This document shows, in pieces, positions 17,848 to 25,889 of a stretch of 64,000 bases of DNA. The notes beneath the pieces are model-generated. The model saw nothing but the letters and a program-made list of their open reading frames with translations. It was not told the DNA's origin and searched no databases. The stretch covers positions 2,546,113-2,610,112 of the forward strand of contig NZ_QPHM01000001.1 in NCBI RefSeq assembly GCF_003336245.1. The letters are read 5' to 3'. Numbering within the stretch: position 1 is the first letter of the stretch; every line of letters begins with the position of its first letter. Both the position numbers and the translations under genes were made by a program. This DNA is from Haloplanus salinus. Its GTDB lineage: Archaea; Halobacteriota; Halobacteria; Halobacteriales; Haloferacaceae.

Positions 17848-18572
17848 CAGGCGTCCACCTCGGGGAGTTCCTCGACCCGCACCAGTTCGCCGTCCTTGAC
17901 GTGGACGATGCGCTCGGCCCGTTCCGCGACGTGGCGCTCGTGGGTCACGAGCAACAGCGTGTTACCACGGGCGTGCAGGTCGTCGAAGATGTCGAGCACG
18001 CGCCCGCCGGTGTCGGTGTCGACGTTCCCCGTCGGTTCGTCGGCGAGGACGAGGGCGGGGTCGGCCGCGAGCGCGCGGGCGATAGCGACGCGCTGGCGCT
18101 GGCCACCGGACAGTTCGGTCGGGAGGTGGTCGGTCCGGTCGTCGAGACCAACGTCGGCCAGTAGTTCGCGAGCGCGCGCCGTCCGCTCGTCGCGCGGGAC
18201 GCCGTCGAAAACGAGCGGGAGGGCGACGTTATCCACCGCCGTCAGCCGCGGAAGGAGGTTGAACGTCTGGAAGACGAAGCCGACCTCGGTGCCGCGGAGG
18301 CGCGCCCGTTCCGCCTCCGTAGCCGTCCCGACGTCCTGCCCGGCGACGACGACCCGGCCCTCGGTGGGCGTATCGAGCGCGCCGATCAGGTTCAACAGCG
18401 TCGATTTGCCGGAGCCGCTCGGCCCCATCACCGCGGTGTACGATCCCTCCAAGAGCGTGAGCGAGACGCCCGCTAGGGCCTCCACGACGCCGCCTAGCTC
18501 GTAGGCCTTCGTGACGTCGGTCAGATCGACGACCGTAGTCGCGTCGTCCGTCGCCGCGTCGGCGGAACTCAT
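17847..18572 (-). CDS. MacB/LolD-type ABC transporter ATPase
   Basis: A 241-residue ABC ATPase. Walker A is GPSGSGKST (50-58), the signature is LSGGQRQRVAIARALA, and Walker B is ALVLADEPTGN, followed by LVTHERHVAERAERI with the switch His. The N-terminal pattern VTKAYELGGVVEALAGVSL is that of the LolD/MacB subfamily that pairs with FtsX-like permeases. The divergent gene 18661 encodes a LolA-like protein, which may be functionally linked to this exporter. Confidence 0.94.
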   Translation of the reverse strand: MSSADAATDDATTVVDLTDVTKAYELGGVVEALAGVSLTLLEGSYTAVMGPSGSGKSTLLNLIGALDTPTEGRVVVAGQDVGTATEAERARLRGTEVGFVFQTFNLLPRLTAVDNVALPLVFDGVPRDERTARARELLADVGLDDRTDHLPTELSGGQRQRVAIARALAADPALVLADEPTGNVDTDTGGRVLDIFDDLHARGNTLLLVTHERHVAERAERIVHVKDGELVRVEELPEVDA

Positions 18573-18634
18573 CGTGTTCCGTTCGGACGGGACGCTTATG
18601 AGTCGTGTGCCGCCGCCACCGGCGCCAAAGGTTC

Positions 18635-18640
18635 TTTAAA
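18635..18640 (+). promoter_or_regulatory. TATA box of the LolA-like gene
   Basis: tttaaa occurs about 24 bases before the ATG at 18661, in the spacing of a leaderless haloarchaeal transcript. Confidence 0.5.
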
Positions 18641-18660
18641 TCGCAACCGTAAGTGAAGGC

Positions 18661-19686
18661 ATGTCCCTTTCACTCGGTGGCTCGCGCCGGGCAGTGTTCA
18701 CGGCCATCGTGCTGGTGACGATGGTCACCGCCACCGGCGCGGCGATCACGTCCGGCCAGTCCGCCGATCCCTCCGCCGATACGGTGCTCAACGACACCCG
18801 CGATCGGTACGCGAACGCCGAGAGTCTCGTGACGACCGCCGACGTCACCGTCAGCAACGATACGGCGAACCGAACGGCGACGGTCGACGTCGCCGCTGCC
18901 GGCAACCAGTCCCGGACGGTCGTCACGGCGCCGAACGCGACCTATCGGTTCGGCGTGAACGAATCCATCGCGTGGTACGTCGGCCCCAACCGCACCGCCG
19001 CGTGGGACCGCAACGCGTCCGTCCGTCCCGCCGGGAACGCCTCCGTGTCGACGGCTCTCACCGACCGCTCGCTCGACGACCGGGAGGACGTCAGCACCGA
19101 GTACCTCCGGCGCGGGAGCGACGACGGTATCGACGCCCACGTGATCGAGATGCGCCACGACGACGGCGAGGGGACGGCGACGCTCTGGATCGCCCAGTCC
19201 GACTCCCGCCTGCTCCGCGCGGAGATGACCGACGGGACGAACCGGACGACGGTCGACTACACCGACACGCAGTTCAACGTGAGCGTCCACAACAGCACGT
19301 TCGATCCGCCGGCCGATCGGATCGCGGTCACCTCCATCGAGCGATACGACACCTTCGCGGCCGTGCAGGCGAACACCTCCCTCGACCTCCCCGAACTCGA
19401 CGCCACCTTCCGCGAGGCCAGCGTGCTCACCCGGTCGTCGTCGACGACGGTCGCACAAGAGTACCGCGACGCCGGTGACAACGTCACCGTGGTGTCGACG
19501 ACGAGCGACCGTGAGTTCGACCGCGAGAACGCGACGGCGGTGACGGTGAACGGCCACGACGCGAACCTCACCACGGTGCGTGACCGCGCCGTCGTCTACT
19601 GGGAGCGCGACGGCGTGACCACGGCCGTCGTCGTCGACGCGAGCGAGGATCGCGCCCTCGAACTGGCCCGACGGCTGGACGCGTAA
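18661..19686 (+). CDS. Secreted LolA-like (lipoprotein-sorting fold) protein
   Basis: A 341-residue exported protein. An N-terminal hydrophobic segment (AVFTAIVLVTMVTATGAA, about 11-28) is followed by an acidic, Asn/Thr-rich beta protein with the LolA/outer-membrane-lipoprotein-sorting pattern (LNDTRDRYANAESLVTTADVTVS near 42-66, then WYVGPNRTAAWDR and EMRHDDGEGTATLWIAQSDSRLLRAEM). Many Asn-X-Ser/Thr sequons are present, as in haloarchaeal surface proteins. It is divergent from a MacB-type ABC exporter, which may export or handle the same clients. Haloarchaea have no outer membrane, so the role must differ from bacterial LolA. Confidence 0.75.
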   Translation: MSLSLGGSRRAVFTAIVLVTMVTATGAAITSGQSADPSADTVLNDTRDRYANAESLVTTADVTVSNDTANRTATVDVAAAGNQSRTVVTAPNATYRFGVNESIAWYVGPNRTAAWDRNASVRPAGNASVSTALTDRSLDDREDVSTEYLRRGSDDGIDAHVIEMRHDDGEGTATLWIAQSDSRLLRAEMTDGTNRTTVDYTDTQFNVSVHNSTFDPPADRIAVTSIERYDTFAAVQANTSLDLPELDATFREASVLTRSSSTTVAQEYRDAGDNVTVVSTTSDREFDRENATAVTVNGHDANLTTVRDRAVVYWERDGVTTAVVVDASEDRALELARRLDA

Positions 19687-19986
19687 CCGTCACGCAGGCG
19701 CCGCCGAGCCTCGCCCTTCGTCCACCCGTAGCGTGGTGGAATCGGTCGTGTGTCCCCCTCCCACGCAACGTTTAATAGTTCCGTGGCCCACATTTTGCAC
19801 ATGGTTTCGAAGCGTTCCACCGCCGCGTGTACTGCCGCTCGGACGAGTTCCATCGAGGACTCCGGCAACTCCTTTACACGCGTGGCCAATATCAAACGCT
19901 TCGGACCCGGACGAAACGTCGTCGACGCGGGTAGATCGAGGGCGTTACACCACCGGTCGGCCGATGGTCACGGCCGCTAGCGTGGC
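19687..19986 (+). other. 300-bp gap with a promoter and a doubtful 60-codon ORF
   Basis: No recognised gene. A good TATA-like tttaatag at about 19770-19777 lies 27 bases before an ATG at 19801, which opens a 59-residue frame to 19980 (MVSKRSTAACTAARTSSIED and so on). The product is Ser/Arg-rich and not acidic like neighbouring proteins, so it may be non-coding RNA or the leader of the DUF5794 gene. A minus-strand frame from 19895 runs into the LolA-like gene and is not convincing. Confidence 0.35.
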
Positions 19987-20874
19987 ATGAGCGTCTCACA
20001 GCATCCGGTCGCACTCCGCCTCGAGCGACGGGTGGGCGGCGCGACCAAGCTCCTCGCCACGGTAATGGCCCTTCCGCTGATCGACGGCATCTTTCCGGCG
20101 TTGATCCTGGCGGGAGCGCTGACGTATCCGTTCGGCATCCTCGAAGCCGGCCTACTCATCTTCGGTGGGTCGGCGACCGTCGCCGTCGTCCTCGCGGAGA
20201 TGGACGGTTCGCCCCGCGAGCGGATGCGGGCGATCGCCCTGCTGGGCGTCGTTCTGCTCCCCGCCGCCGCCATCGAAGCGGCGCTGGCGCCGACGGTCCA
20301 GAGCGTCATCGACATGGCCGTCTTCCAGCGCTTCGCCGGGCTCGTCATCCTGACCGTCGCGGCGAAGACCGCGAGCGCCCGCGTCGGCGAGTGGCTTCCG
20401 CGGCCGGCGGTCATCATCGGTCTCGGCCTCGTCGCCAGCCTCCAACCCGCGGGCGCGGCGGTGACGTTCGTCGCCGACCCCGGCCTCGTCGCTCGCGGCG
20501 TCGCCGCCGCCGGCGTCGGCGTCGGCTTCGCCATGCTGGTCGCGGCGCTCGGGCCGGTGCTCCAGGAGTCGGTCGACCTCGACCTGTTCCGGTTCGGGAG
20601 CGCCGTCGCCCTCGGGATGCTCGCCCTGTCGGTGCTCGGCCTGGTGCCGACCGAGGCGCCCGTCGCGCTGGGCGTCCTCTGTGTGACCGCCGTGTTCTCG
20701 TTCGACCCCGACGCCGCCTCGGCCGCCGAGGCCGACGACGACGCGGACCCGCGCGCGGACACCGCCGCAAGCGACGAGGCGGACGGCGCTGACGACGGCC
20801 CGGCAACCGCGGACGACGACGCCCGCCCCTCCCCGTTCCCCATCGAGGAGGAGTCGCGGGCACCGTGGCTCTAG
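19987..20874 (+). CDS. DUF5794-type membrane protein
   Basis: A 295-residue membrane protein with about seven hydrophobic segments between residues 18 and 238, for example PLIDGIFPALILAGALTYPF and AVALGMLALSVLGLVPTEAP. An extremely acidic tail (about 240-285) is rich in Asp and Ala and ends in PSPFPIEEESRAPWL. The N-terminal motif HPVALRLERRVGGATKLLATVM fits the haloarchaeal DUF5794 family, whose function is unknown. It is probably transcribed alone; its stop faces the convergent Usp gene. Confidence 0.8.
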   Translation: MSVSQHPVALRLERRVGGATKLLATVMALPLIDGIFPALILAGALTYPFGILEAGLLIFGGSATVAVVLAEMDGSPRERMRAIALLGVVLLPAAAIEAALAPTVQSVIDMAVFQRFAGLVILTVAAKTASARVGEWLPRPAVIIGLGLVASLQPAGAAVTFVADPGLVARGVAAAGVGVGFAMLVAALGPVLQESVDLDLFRFGSAVALGMLALSVLGLVPTEAPVALGVLCVTAVFSFDPDAASAAEADDDADPRADTAASDEADGADDGPATADDDARPSPFPIEEESRAPWL

Positions 20875-20883
20875 CCGACCCGT

Positions 20884-21348
20884 CTACGAGTGCGCTCCGT
20901 CCCCGTCCCCGTCCCCGTCCGACGACCGCTGTCGCACCGTCAACACCGGTACGGGCGACGACCGCACGACGCGCTCGGTAACGCTTCCGAGGATGAGGCG
21001 GTCCAACCCACGCCGCCCGTGGGTTCCCATCACGATCAGGTCGATACCCTCCTCGTCGACGTAGTCGACGATCTGCCGATGAACGTCGCCCTCGACGACG
21101 CTCGTCCGGGCGTCTACGCCGGCAGATCCGGCGGCCTCCTCGACCGACGCCACGGCCGTCGCTCCCTCGCTGTGGAGGGTGTCCACGAGGATGGACTTTC
21201 CCTCCTCTACCAGCCCGTACGGTTCCCAGTCGACGACGTACAACCCGTGTACGCGGGCGCCGTACTGCGAGGCCAGACTCAGTGCGTGGTCGAGCGCCGC
21301 CGCCGACGCGTCGCTGCCGTCCGTCGGCACGAGAATATCACTGTACAT
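20884..21348 (-). CDS. Universal stress protein (UspA)
   Basis: A 154-residue single UspA domain. It has ILVPTDGSDAS at the N-terminus and the ATP-binding motif GTHGRRGLDRLILGSVTERVV near residues 113-133, ending in a Ser/Gly/Asp tail of simple DG repeats. The ATP-binding type of Usp is therefore likely. I start at the ATG at 21348 because it directly precedes the conserved SDILVPTDG and lies 28 bases from a clear TATA box. One of five Usp domains in the window. Confidence 0.93.
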   Translation of the reverse strand: MYSDILVPTDGSDASAAALDHALSLASQYGARVHGLYVVDWEPYGLVEEGKSILVDTLHSEGATAVASVEEAAGSAGVDARTSVVEGDVHRQIVDYVDEEGIDLIVMGTHGRRGLDRLILGSVTERVVRSSPVPVLTVRQRSSDGDGDGDGAHS

Positions 21349-21370
21349 ACACGATGGTATGTTAGGTAAC

Positions 21371-21380
21371 CAATATAAAT
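21371..21380 (-). promoter_or_regulatory. TATA box of uspA
   Basis: The minus strand reads atttatattg, centred 28 bases from the ATG at 21348. It is one half of a compact divergent promoter region shared with acyP. Confidence 0.6.
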
Positions 21381-21409
21381 CTCCGCTCGTAGCAGCCGTC
21401 CGGTTCGGG

Positions 21410-21417
21410 TTTTTATC
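21410..21417 (+). promoter_or_regulatory. TATA box of acyP
   Basis: tttttatc lies about 25 bases before the ATG at 21439, which fits a leaderless transcript and supports that start codon over the in-frame ATG at 21451. Confidence 0.55.
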
Positions 21418-21438
21418 GATGGACACCAATGGTCGCCC

Positions 21439-21717
21439 ATGAGCGACCGAATGCGGGCCCGGGTGTTCGTTTCCGGCCGGGTCCAAGGCGTCTACTACCG
21501 GGCGAACACCCGAGACGCTGCGCGCGCCAGGGACGTCGACGGTTGGGTTCGCAACCTATCGGACGGCCGCGTCGAGGCCGTCTTCGAGGGGGACGAGACG
21601 GCCGTCGAGGGGATGATCGAGTGGTGTCACACCGGCAGTCCCGCTGCCACCGTCCGGGACGTCGACGTCTCCTACGAGGAACCGCAGGCCGAATCGGGGT
21701 TTACGATCCGGCGATGA
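21439..21717 (+). CDS. acyP: Acylphosphatase
   Basis: A 92-residue acylphosphatase that hydrolyses acyl phosphates such as 1,3-bisphosphoglycerate or carbamoyl phosphate. The phosphate-binding loop GRVQGVYYRANT (about 13-24) contains the catalytic Arg, and GWVRNLSDGRVEAVFEG (about 35-51) contains the catalytic Asn. Length and motifs are normal. The following small membrane protein gene starts 10 bases after the stop, so they may be cotranscribed. Confidence 0.95.
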   Translation: MSDRMRARVFVSGRVQGVYYRANTRDAARARDVDGWVRNLSDGRVEAVFEGDETAVEGMIEWCHTGSPAATVRDVDVSYEEPQAESGFTIRR

Positions 21718-21727
21718 CGGGTCGACG

Positions 21728-21931
21728 GTGACCTCGCTCCCCGAACTCGTCGCCGGCGTCGTCGGGGCCGTCGGCCTCGCCGTCTCCCTCGGTGCGGGCT
21801 ATCTGGTCGTTCGCGGGCCTTTCCTCGGCGGGCCGACGCTCGCACCCAGGCCGTTGCTCGCGACGCTCGCCGTCTTCATCGTCGGTGTCGCCGTCTTCGC
21901 GTGGGGGAGTACGCAGTACGCCCGGCTGTGA
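21728..21931 (+). CDS. Small two-helix membrane protein
   Basis: A 67-residue protein with two hydrophobic helices (about 7-29 and 43-62) separated by a short loop, GPFLGGPTLAPRP. It uses a GTG start, chosen because it is the first start codon after the acyP stop and gives a complete first helix. No family function is known to me. It ends one base before the convergent pyruvoyl decarboxylase gene. Confidence 0.65.
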   Translation: MTSLPELVAGVVGAVGLAVSLGAGYLVVRGPFLGGPTLAPRPLLATLAVFIVGVAVFAWGSTQYARL

Positions 21932-22423
21932 TCACCGGTCGTCGTCACGGCGCCCGGCCGAGATGGGGTGGAAGACGGCGGCGACCACCGCCGCCCCGGC
22001 GCCCGCGTCGTCGACGACGCCCTCGACGACCTGCCGTTCGCCCTCGCTCGTCCAGTCCCAGTCGCGAATCGATCGGGCGTCGGCGAGGTTCGCTTCCAGC
22101 AGGTGCTCGCACGCCCCGGCCGACGGGGCGTCGTTCTCGACGAAGACGCCGCCCTCCTCGGCGAGCGCCCAGCCGAGACCGGCGGCGACCCGGTCACCCG
22201 GCGTCGACGACGTCCGCGACGCCAGCACGACCGCTACCAGGTCGCCGGTCACCCACCGACCCGGTTCTAGCGCGCCGACGCGTTCGACCGTCGCCCCCTC
22301 GGGGACGATGGAGGAGAGTTCGACCAAATTGTAGTTGTGGACGTTCGCGTCGCTCAGGGCGGCGTCGAAGGCGCCGAGTTCGGTCCGCGCCGATCCCGTT
22401 CCCCAGACGACGTCAATCGGCAT
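21932..22423 (-). CDS. pdaD: Pyruvoyl-dependent arginine decarboxylase
   Basis: A 163-residue proenzyme that converts arginine to agmatine. The self-cleavage motif NLVELSSIVPEG contains Ser37-Ser38; cleavage between them would leave the pyruvoyl group on the larger subunit. The C-terminal part (EHLLEANLADARSIRDWDW) is typical of archaeal PdaD. Agmatine in archaea is needed for polyamines and for agmatidine in tRNA-Ile2. The gene stands alone with convergent and divergent neighbours. Confidence 0.9.
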   Translation of the reverse strand: MPIDVVWGTGSARTELGAFDAALSDANVHNYNLVELSSIVPEGATVERVGALEPGRWVTGDLVAVVLASRTSSTPGDRVAAGLGWALAEEGGVFVENDAPSAGACEHLLEANLADARSIRDWDWTSEGERQVVEGVVDDAGAGAAVVAAVFHPISAGRRDDDR

Positions 22424-22618
22424 CCGCCCCTCCGCGTGTCGCCGCGACGGATCGCGCCATCACCACGCGCTTTGCGGTTGCGTCTCTTAGGGCTTGCTAC
22501 TCGCCGGGCCGTTCCGACGAACGTCGCCGTCACCGTCCGGTTCTTCCCGCGAACGGCGCGCGCGGACGCGGTCGAAAGGCATCCTTCAAGTCCCCCCACT
22601 ACGAACCATCGGTCGAAC

Positions 22619-22783
22619 ATGTCCGAGTGCGTCGAATGTGGGGCCGAAGTAACCCTGCACGAGGATCTGGAAGTGGGAGAGATCGTCGACTGTGGGACCT
22701 GTGGCGCCGAACTCGAAGTCATCGGCGTCGATCCCGTCGAACTGGACGCCGCCCCCGAACTCGAAGAGGACTGGGGCGAGTAG
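22619..22783 (+). CDS. lysW: LysW-type amino-group carrier protein
   Basis: A 54-residue acidic protein that carries biosynthetic intermediates on its C-terminal Glu during lysine or arginine synthesis in archaea. The zinc-ribbon cysteines are C4, C7, C25 and C28 (CVEC and CGTC), and the C-terminus ends in the diagnostic EEDWGE, where the terminal Glu is the attachment site. It is short and preceded by no long frame. LysW is usually beside argX/lysX and argBCD; none is found within this window, so it is an orphan copy here. Confidence 0.92.
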   Translation: MSECVECGAEVTLHEDLEVGEIVDCGTCGAELEVIGVDPVELDAAPELEEDWGE

Positions 22784-23038
22784 CGGACCCGCTCTCGTCG
22801 CTGTCGGCGTCGACGTGCCGGTGATAAAAGACCACCCGCAGGCGTCCGGGAACCGAGAGTACCCCTACCAACTGCCCCCGAACACCTGCGTCTCGTTATT
22901 CAGCGCGGGCCGTATCGGTATATACTTTGTGTCAGACGTAGGGCTGACGGCTCGGCTCACCCGGGTGAATGGCTCACACACAACCGCGTCGCCGATCCAC
23001 GATAAAGAGTTTTGAGCGGGTCGCACGTACCCCGCGTC

Positions 23039-23368
23039 ATGACCGACTACACCGTCGAGTTCGTCGGCACCGGCGAGACGATTCAGGTGCCCGAGACCCG
23101 GACCATCCTGTCCGCGTGTCTCGACGCCGGCATCGCACAGGAGTACTCCTGTCGCGTCGGGATGTGTCTGGCCTGCTCTGCCGAAATCGTCGAGGGCGAG
23201 GTGGCCCAGCCGGCTGCCCGGGCGCTGACCGAAGCGGAAGCCGAGTCGTACGCCCTGACCTGCATGGCTCGCCCGCAGAGCGACCTAGTCCTTCACCGTG
23301 GCAAGTACCCCCCGAGCATCGAGGACGCGCCGCCGGCGACCGATACGGCCACCGCGGACGACGACTGA
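23039..23368 (+). CDS. Plant-type 2Fe-2S ferredoxin
   Basis: A 109-residue ferredoxin. The cluster ligands are C38, C43 and C46 (SCRVGMCLACSAEI) and C75 (ALTCMARP), the normal spacing of plant-type 2Fe-2S domains. It lacks the long N-terminal insertion of the main haloarchaeal ferredoxin and has an acidic Ala/Thr-rich tail. It should act as an electron carrier for an unidentified reductase. Start chosen at the ATG beside MTDYTVEFVG. Confidence 0.93.
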   Translation: MTDYTVEFVGTGETIQVPETRTILSACLDAGIAQEYSCRVGMCLACSAEIVEGEVAQPAARALTEAEAESYALTCMARPQSDLVLHRGKYPPSIEDAPPATDTATADDD

Positions 23369-23469
23369 GACGGCTGGTCCCGGCGACCCGGGGCGGAGTG
23401 CCGACGATCCGGCCACCTGTTCCCCCAACGACCCTCGGTTTGAAATCGCCGCCGTCCTTACCCGCGCGT

Positions 23470-24105
23470 ATGGACGCCGATGGCCTCCGGGCGGCGGTCG
23501 AAGCCGAACACGCCGACGCGCTCTCCCTCCTCGGGTCACCCGATCTGCTGGTGGGACTCTCCGGCGGCGGCCCGGATCCCGACCCCGACCCCGACCCCGA
23601 CCCCGCGGCACTGTTGCGAGCGGCCGCGGACAGCGAGTACGCCGCCCACGAGACGTTCCACGAGTGGGCCGGCGCCGCGGCCGATCCCGGCCTCCACGGG
23701 ACCTTCACCGAGGTGGCGAACCAGGAAGCCGAGCATTTTCGCCGGGTCCGTGCGGCGATGGCGGCCCCCGAGGATCACGACGCCGAACGGGCCGGGCCGA
23801 TGCACGCCTACCTCCGGGGTCGCGAGGACCCGATCCAGCAGGTCGCGGGCGGCATGGTCGGGCGGACGCTCGTTAGCCTCCGCACCCACGGACGCCTGAT
23901 CGACTTCTTCGACGCCGCCGCCGACCGCGACCGGGCCGCCCTCTTCAGGGATCTCCGGGACGAGACGGCGACCTGCCTCGACGAGGGCCTCGCGACGCTC
24001 GACGAACGCGCCGAAGGCGACGACTGGGCGGCCGCCGAGGCCGTCGCGGGCTACACGGTTCGTCTCGCCGCCGACGACCTCCGCGACGCCCTGCGGGACG
24101 GGTAA
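23470..24105 (+). CDS. Ferritin-like/rubrerythrin-family protein
   Basis: A 211-residue helical protein. SEYAAHETFHEWAGAA (near 55-70) and FTEVANQEAEHFRRVRAAM (near 78-96) supply the E-x2-H type metal-ligand pattern of ferritin-like diiron proteins, and later helices (LFRDLRDETATCLDEGLATL) complete the bundle. A low-complexity PDPDPDPDPDP run at about 36-46 sits between helices. No rubredoxin domain is present. It follows the ferredoxin by 100 bases on the same strand. An oxidative-stress or iron role is an inference from the fold. Confidence 0.7.
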   Translation: MDADGLRAAVEAEHADALSLLGSPDLLVGLSGGGPDPDPDPDPDPAALLRAAADSEYAAHETFHEWAGAAADPGLHGTFTEVANQEAEHFRRVRAAMAAPEDHDAERAGPMHAYLRGREDPIQQVAGGMVGRTLVSLRTHGRLIDFFDAAADRDRAALFRDLRDETATCLDEGLATLDERAEGDDWAAAEAVAGYTVRLAADDLRDALRDG

Positions 24106-24181
24106 CCCGCGGGACGCGACGCTGTGTGCGCGCCGCGCACTCCCGTGGTACTTTTTTCGAGCCGCCTGCCCTCGGTATGGT

Positions 24182-25321
24182 ATGGACTCACAACACACGC
24201 GGCGTGGGGCGCTAGCGCTCGGCATCGGTCTCGCCGGTGCGCTCGCGGGGTGTCTCGGCGCATCGTCGGGGTCGTCGGAGCCGCCGGGGTCGTCGGAGCC
24301 GCCGGGGTCGTCGGAGCCGCCGGAGTCGTCGGCGTCGCCCACGCCGTCGACGACCGCCGACGACGCGGCCGGCCCGCCGGCGGCCGACCGCTCCCCGTAC
24401 ATGGCGTACGAGGCGTCTCGACTCCGCGATGCGACGGTCTCCGGCGGCGTGCCCAAGGACGGCATCCCCTCGATCGACGAGCCGTCGTTCCTCGGCACGT
24501 CGGCCGCCGCCTTGGACGACCGCGAGATCGTATTCGGCGTCGTCCGCGGCGACGACGTACGGGCCTACCCGCAGCGCATCCTCGTCCACCACGAAATCGT
24601 CAACGATCGGCTGGACGGCGTCCCGGTCAGCGTCACCTACTGTCCGCTCACGGGGACGGTGCTGGGGTTCGAGCGCGGGGCAACCACGTTCGGCGTCTCG
24701 GGCACCCTCGTCAACAGCAACCTCGTGATGTACGACCGAGCGACCGACAGCCGGTGGCCACAGGTGCTCGCGACGGCCATCGAGGGGTCGCTCGAAGGGC
24801 GCTCCCTCCGCGAGTTCGAGGTCGTCTGGACTACGTGGGGTCGGTGGCGACGACGCCACCCGGACACCGAGGTGTTGTCGGAAGACACCGGCTACGCCCG
24901 CAACTACGGCGTCGATCCATACGGCTCTTACACCCCGACGGTCCGTGGATACTACGACCGGGAGTCGACGATGTTCGATCCGCTCGCGACCGACGACCGT
25001 CTCGGCACCAAGGCCGTCGTCGTCGGCGCCCGTACCGCCGCCGGCGCGGCGGCCGTCTCGATGGAGCGGCTTCGAGCGCGGGGTGTCGTCGACGCCGGAC
25101 TCGGTGACGACCGGATTGCGTTCGTTCACGACGCCGCCCTCGACGCCGGCCACGCCTACCGCGTCCCGCCCGGGGTGACCGTCGAGTCGACGACGGACGC
25201 CGTCCGCGTCGACGGCGAGCGCCACGCCCCCGACGCGCTTCCTTTCGAGCGGCGCCACGCCGTCGAGGCGATGTGGTTCGCGTGGGCGGGCTTCTACCCG
25301 GAGACGACCCTCGATGCGTGA
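24182..25321 (+). CDS. DUF3179 lipoprotein
   Basis: A 379-residue exported lipoprotein. The N-terminus has a Tat-like TRRG and lipobox LAGC (Cys23), followed by three GSSEPP repeats and a Ser/Thr/Pro linker (about 27-60). The mature part is a DUF3179 domain, with SYMxY-like YMAYEASRL, conserved VHHEIVND and TYCPLTGTVLGFER, and PYGSYTPT. The family is widespread in haloarchaea and bacteria, but the activity is unknown. Its stop overlaps the next start by eight bases, so the downstream membrane protein is translationally coupled. Confidence 0.88.
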   Translation: MDSQHTRRGALALGIGLAGALAGCLGASSGSSEPPGSSEPPGSSEPPESSASPTPSTTADDAAGPPAADRSPYMAYEASRLRDATVSGGVPKDGIPSIDEPSFLGTSAAALDDREIVFGVVRGDDVRAYPQRILVHHEIVNDRLDGVPVSVTYCPLTGTVLGFERGATTFGVSGTLVNSNLVMYDRATDSRWPQVLATAIEGSLEGRSLREFEVVWTTWGRWRRRHPDTEVLSEDTGYARNYGVDPYGSYTPTVRGYYDRESTMFDPLATDDRLGTKAVVVGARTAAGAAAVSMERLRARGVVDAGLGDDRIAFVHDAALDAGHAYRVPPGVTVESTTDAVRVDGERHAPDALPFERRHAVEAMWFAWAGFYPETTLDA

Positions 25322-25889
25322 TCGCCTCCGCCGGGCGGCGTGGACCGTCCGCGCCGCCCTTCGCCGTCCCGACGGACGAGCGGCGTTCCTGATCGGCGCC
25401 GGCGGCTACCCGCTGCTCTATCTCGCCTCTATCGGCCACCTCGCCCTCGGCGGTCGGGGACGCTCCGTGCTGGTCGTCGACGACCCGGTCGGGCGTGCGG
25501 TCCAGCAGACCCGCCCGTTCTCCTTCGAACCGGTCGCACGGGTCGTCGTCGAGCCACTCGTCGTCCTCCTCTCCCCCCTCGACGTGGCCGTGGCGCTCGT
25601 CCTATCGACGCTGGTGGGTGCCAACCTGGCCGTGGCCGTCGCGGTGTGGCGCTCGCCCGCCGCCTGTGGCGTCGAGGGATCGGCCGGCCTGTTGGCGGGC
25701 GTCCCCGCCCTCCTCACGGGAGCGACCTGTTGTGGCCCGGCCGTCCTCTTCGCTCTCGGCGTCGGGGCGACGGGGACGCTCCTGACCGCGTTCGGGTACG
25801 CGACGCCCCTGACGGCGCTGTTGCTCTTCGGCGGCTTGCTTCTCGTCGCCCGGTCGGCCGACGCGAACGCGATCAGGACCGGCGGCTGA
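25314..25889 (+). CDS. Membrane protein coupled to DUF3179 lipoprotein
   Basis: A 191-residue integral membrane protein with about five hydrophobic segments and the motif LLTGATCCGPAVLFALGVGATG, whose adjacent Cys pair lies at a helix end. This pattern is reminiscent of small haloarchaeal membrane proteins with a CCGP motif, possibly involved in metal or thiol chemistry, but I cannot name it. Coupling to a DUF3179 lipoprotein suggests a shared envelope role. It ends with a 17-base tail-to-tail overlap with the DUF7344 gene. Confidence 0.7.
   Translation: MRDRLRRAAWTVRAALRRPDGRAAFLIGAGGYPLLYLASIGHLALGGRGRSVLVVDDPVGRAVQQTRPFSFEPVARVVVEPLVVLLSPLDVAVALVLSTLVGANLAVAVAVWRSPAACGVEGSAGLLAGVPALLTGATCCGPAVLFALGVGATGTLLTAFGYATPLTALLLFGGLLLVARSADANAIRTGG

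Noticed and set aside
19596..19895. Minus-strand 99-codon frame at the end of the LolA-like gene
   Set aside because: The last third is the antisense of the LolA-like gene and becomes Arg/Ser-rich; no promoter at its start.
22692..23015. 107-codon plus-strand frame between lysW and ferredoxin
   Set aside because: It begins inside lysW in another frame and has no family-like segment.
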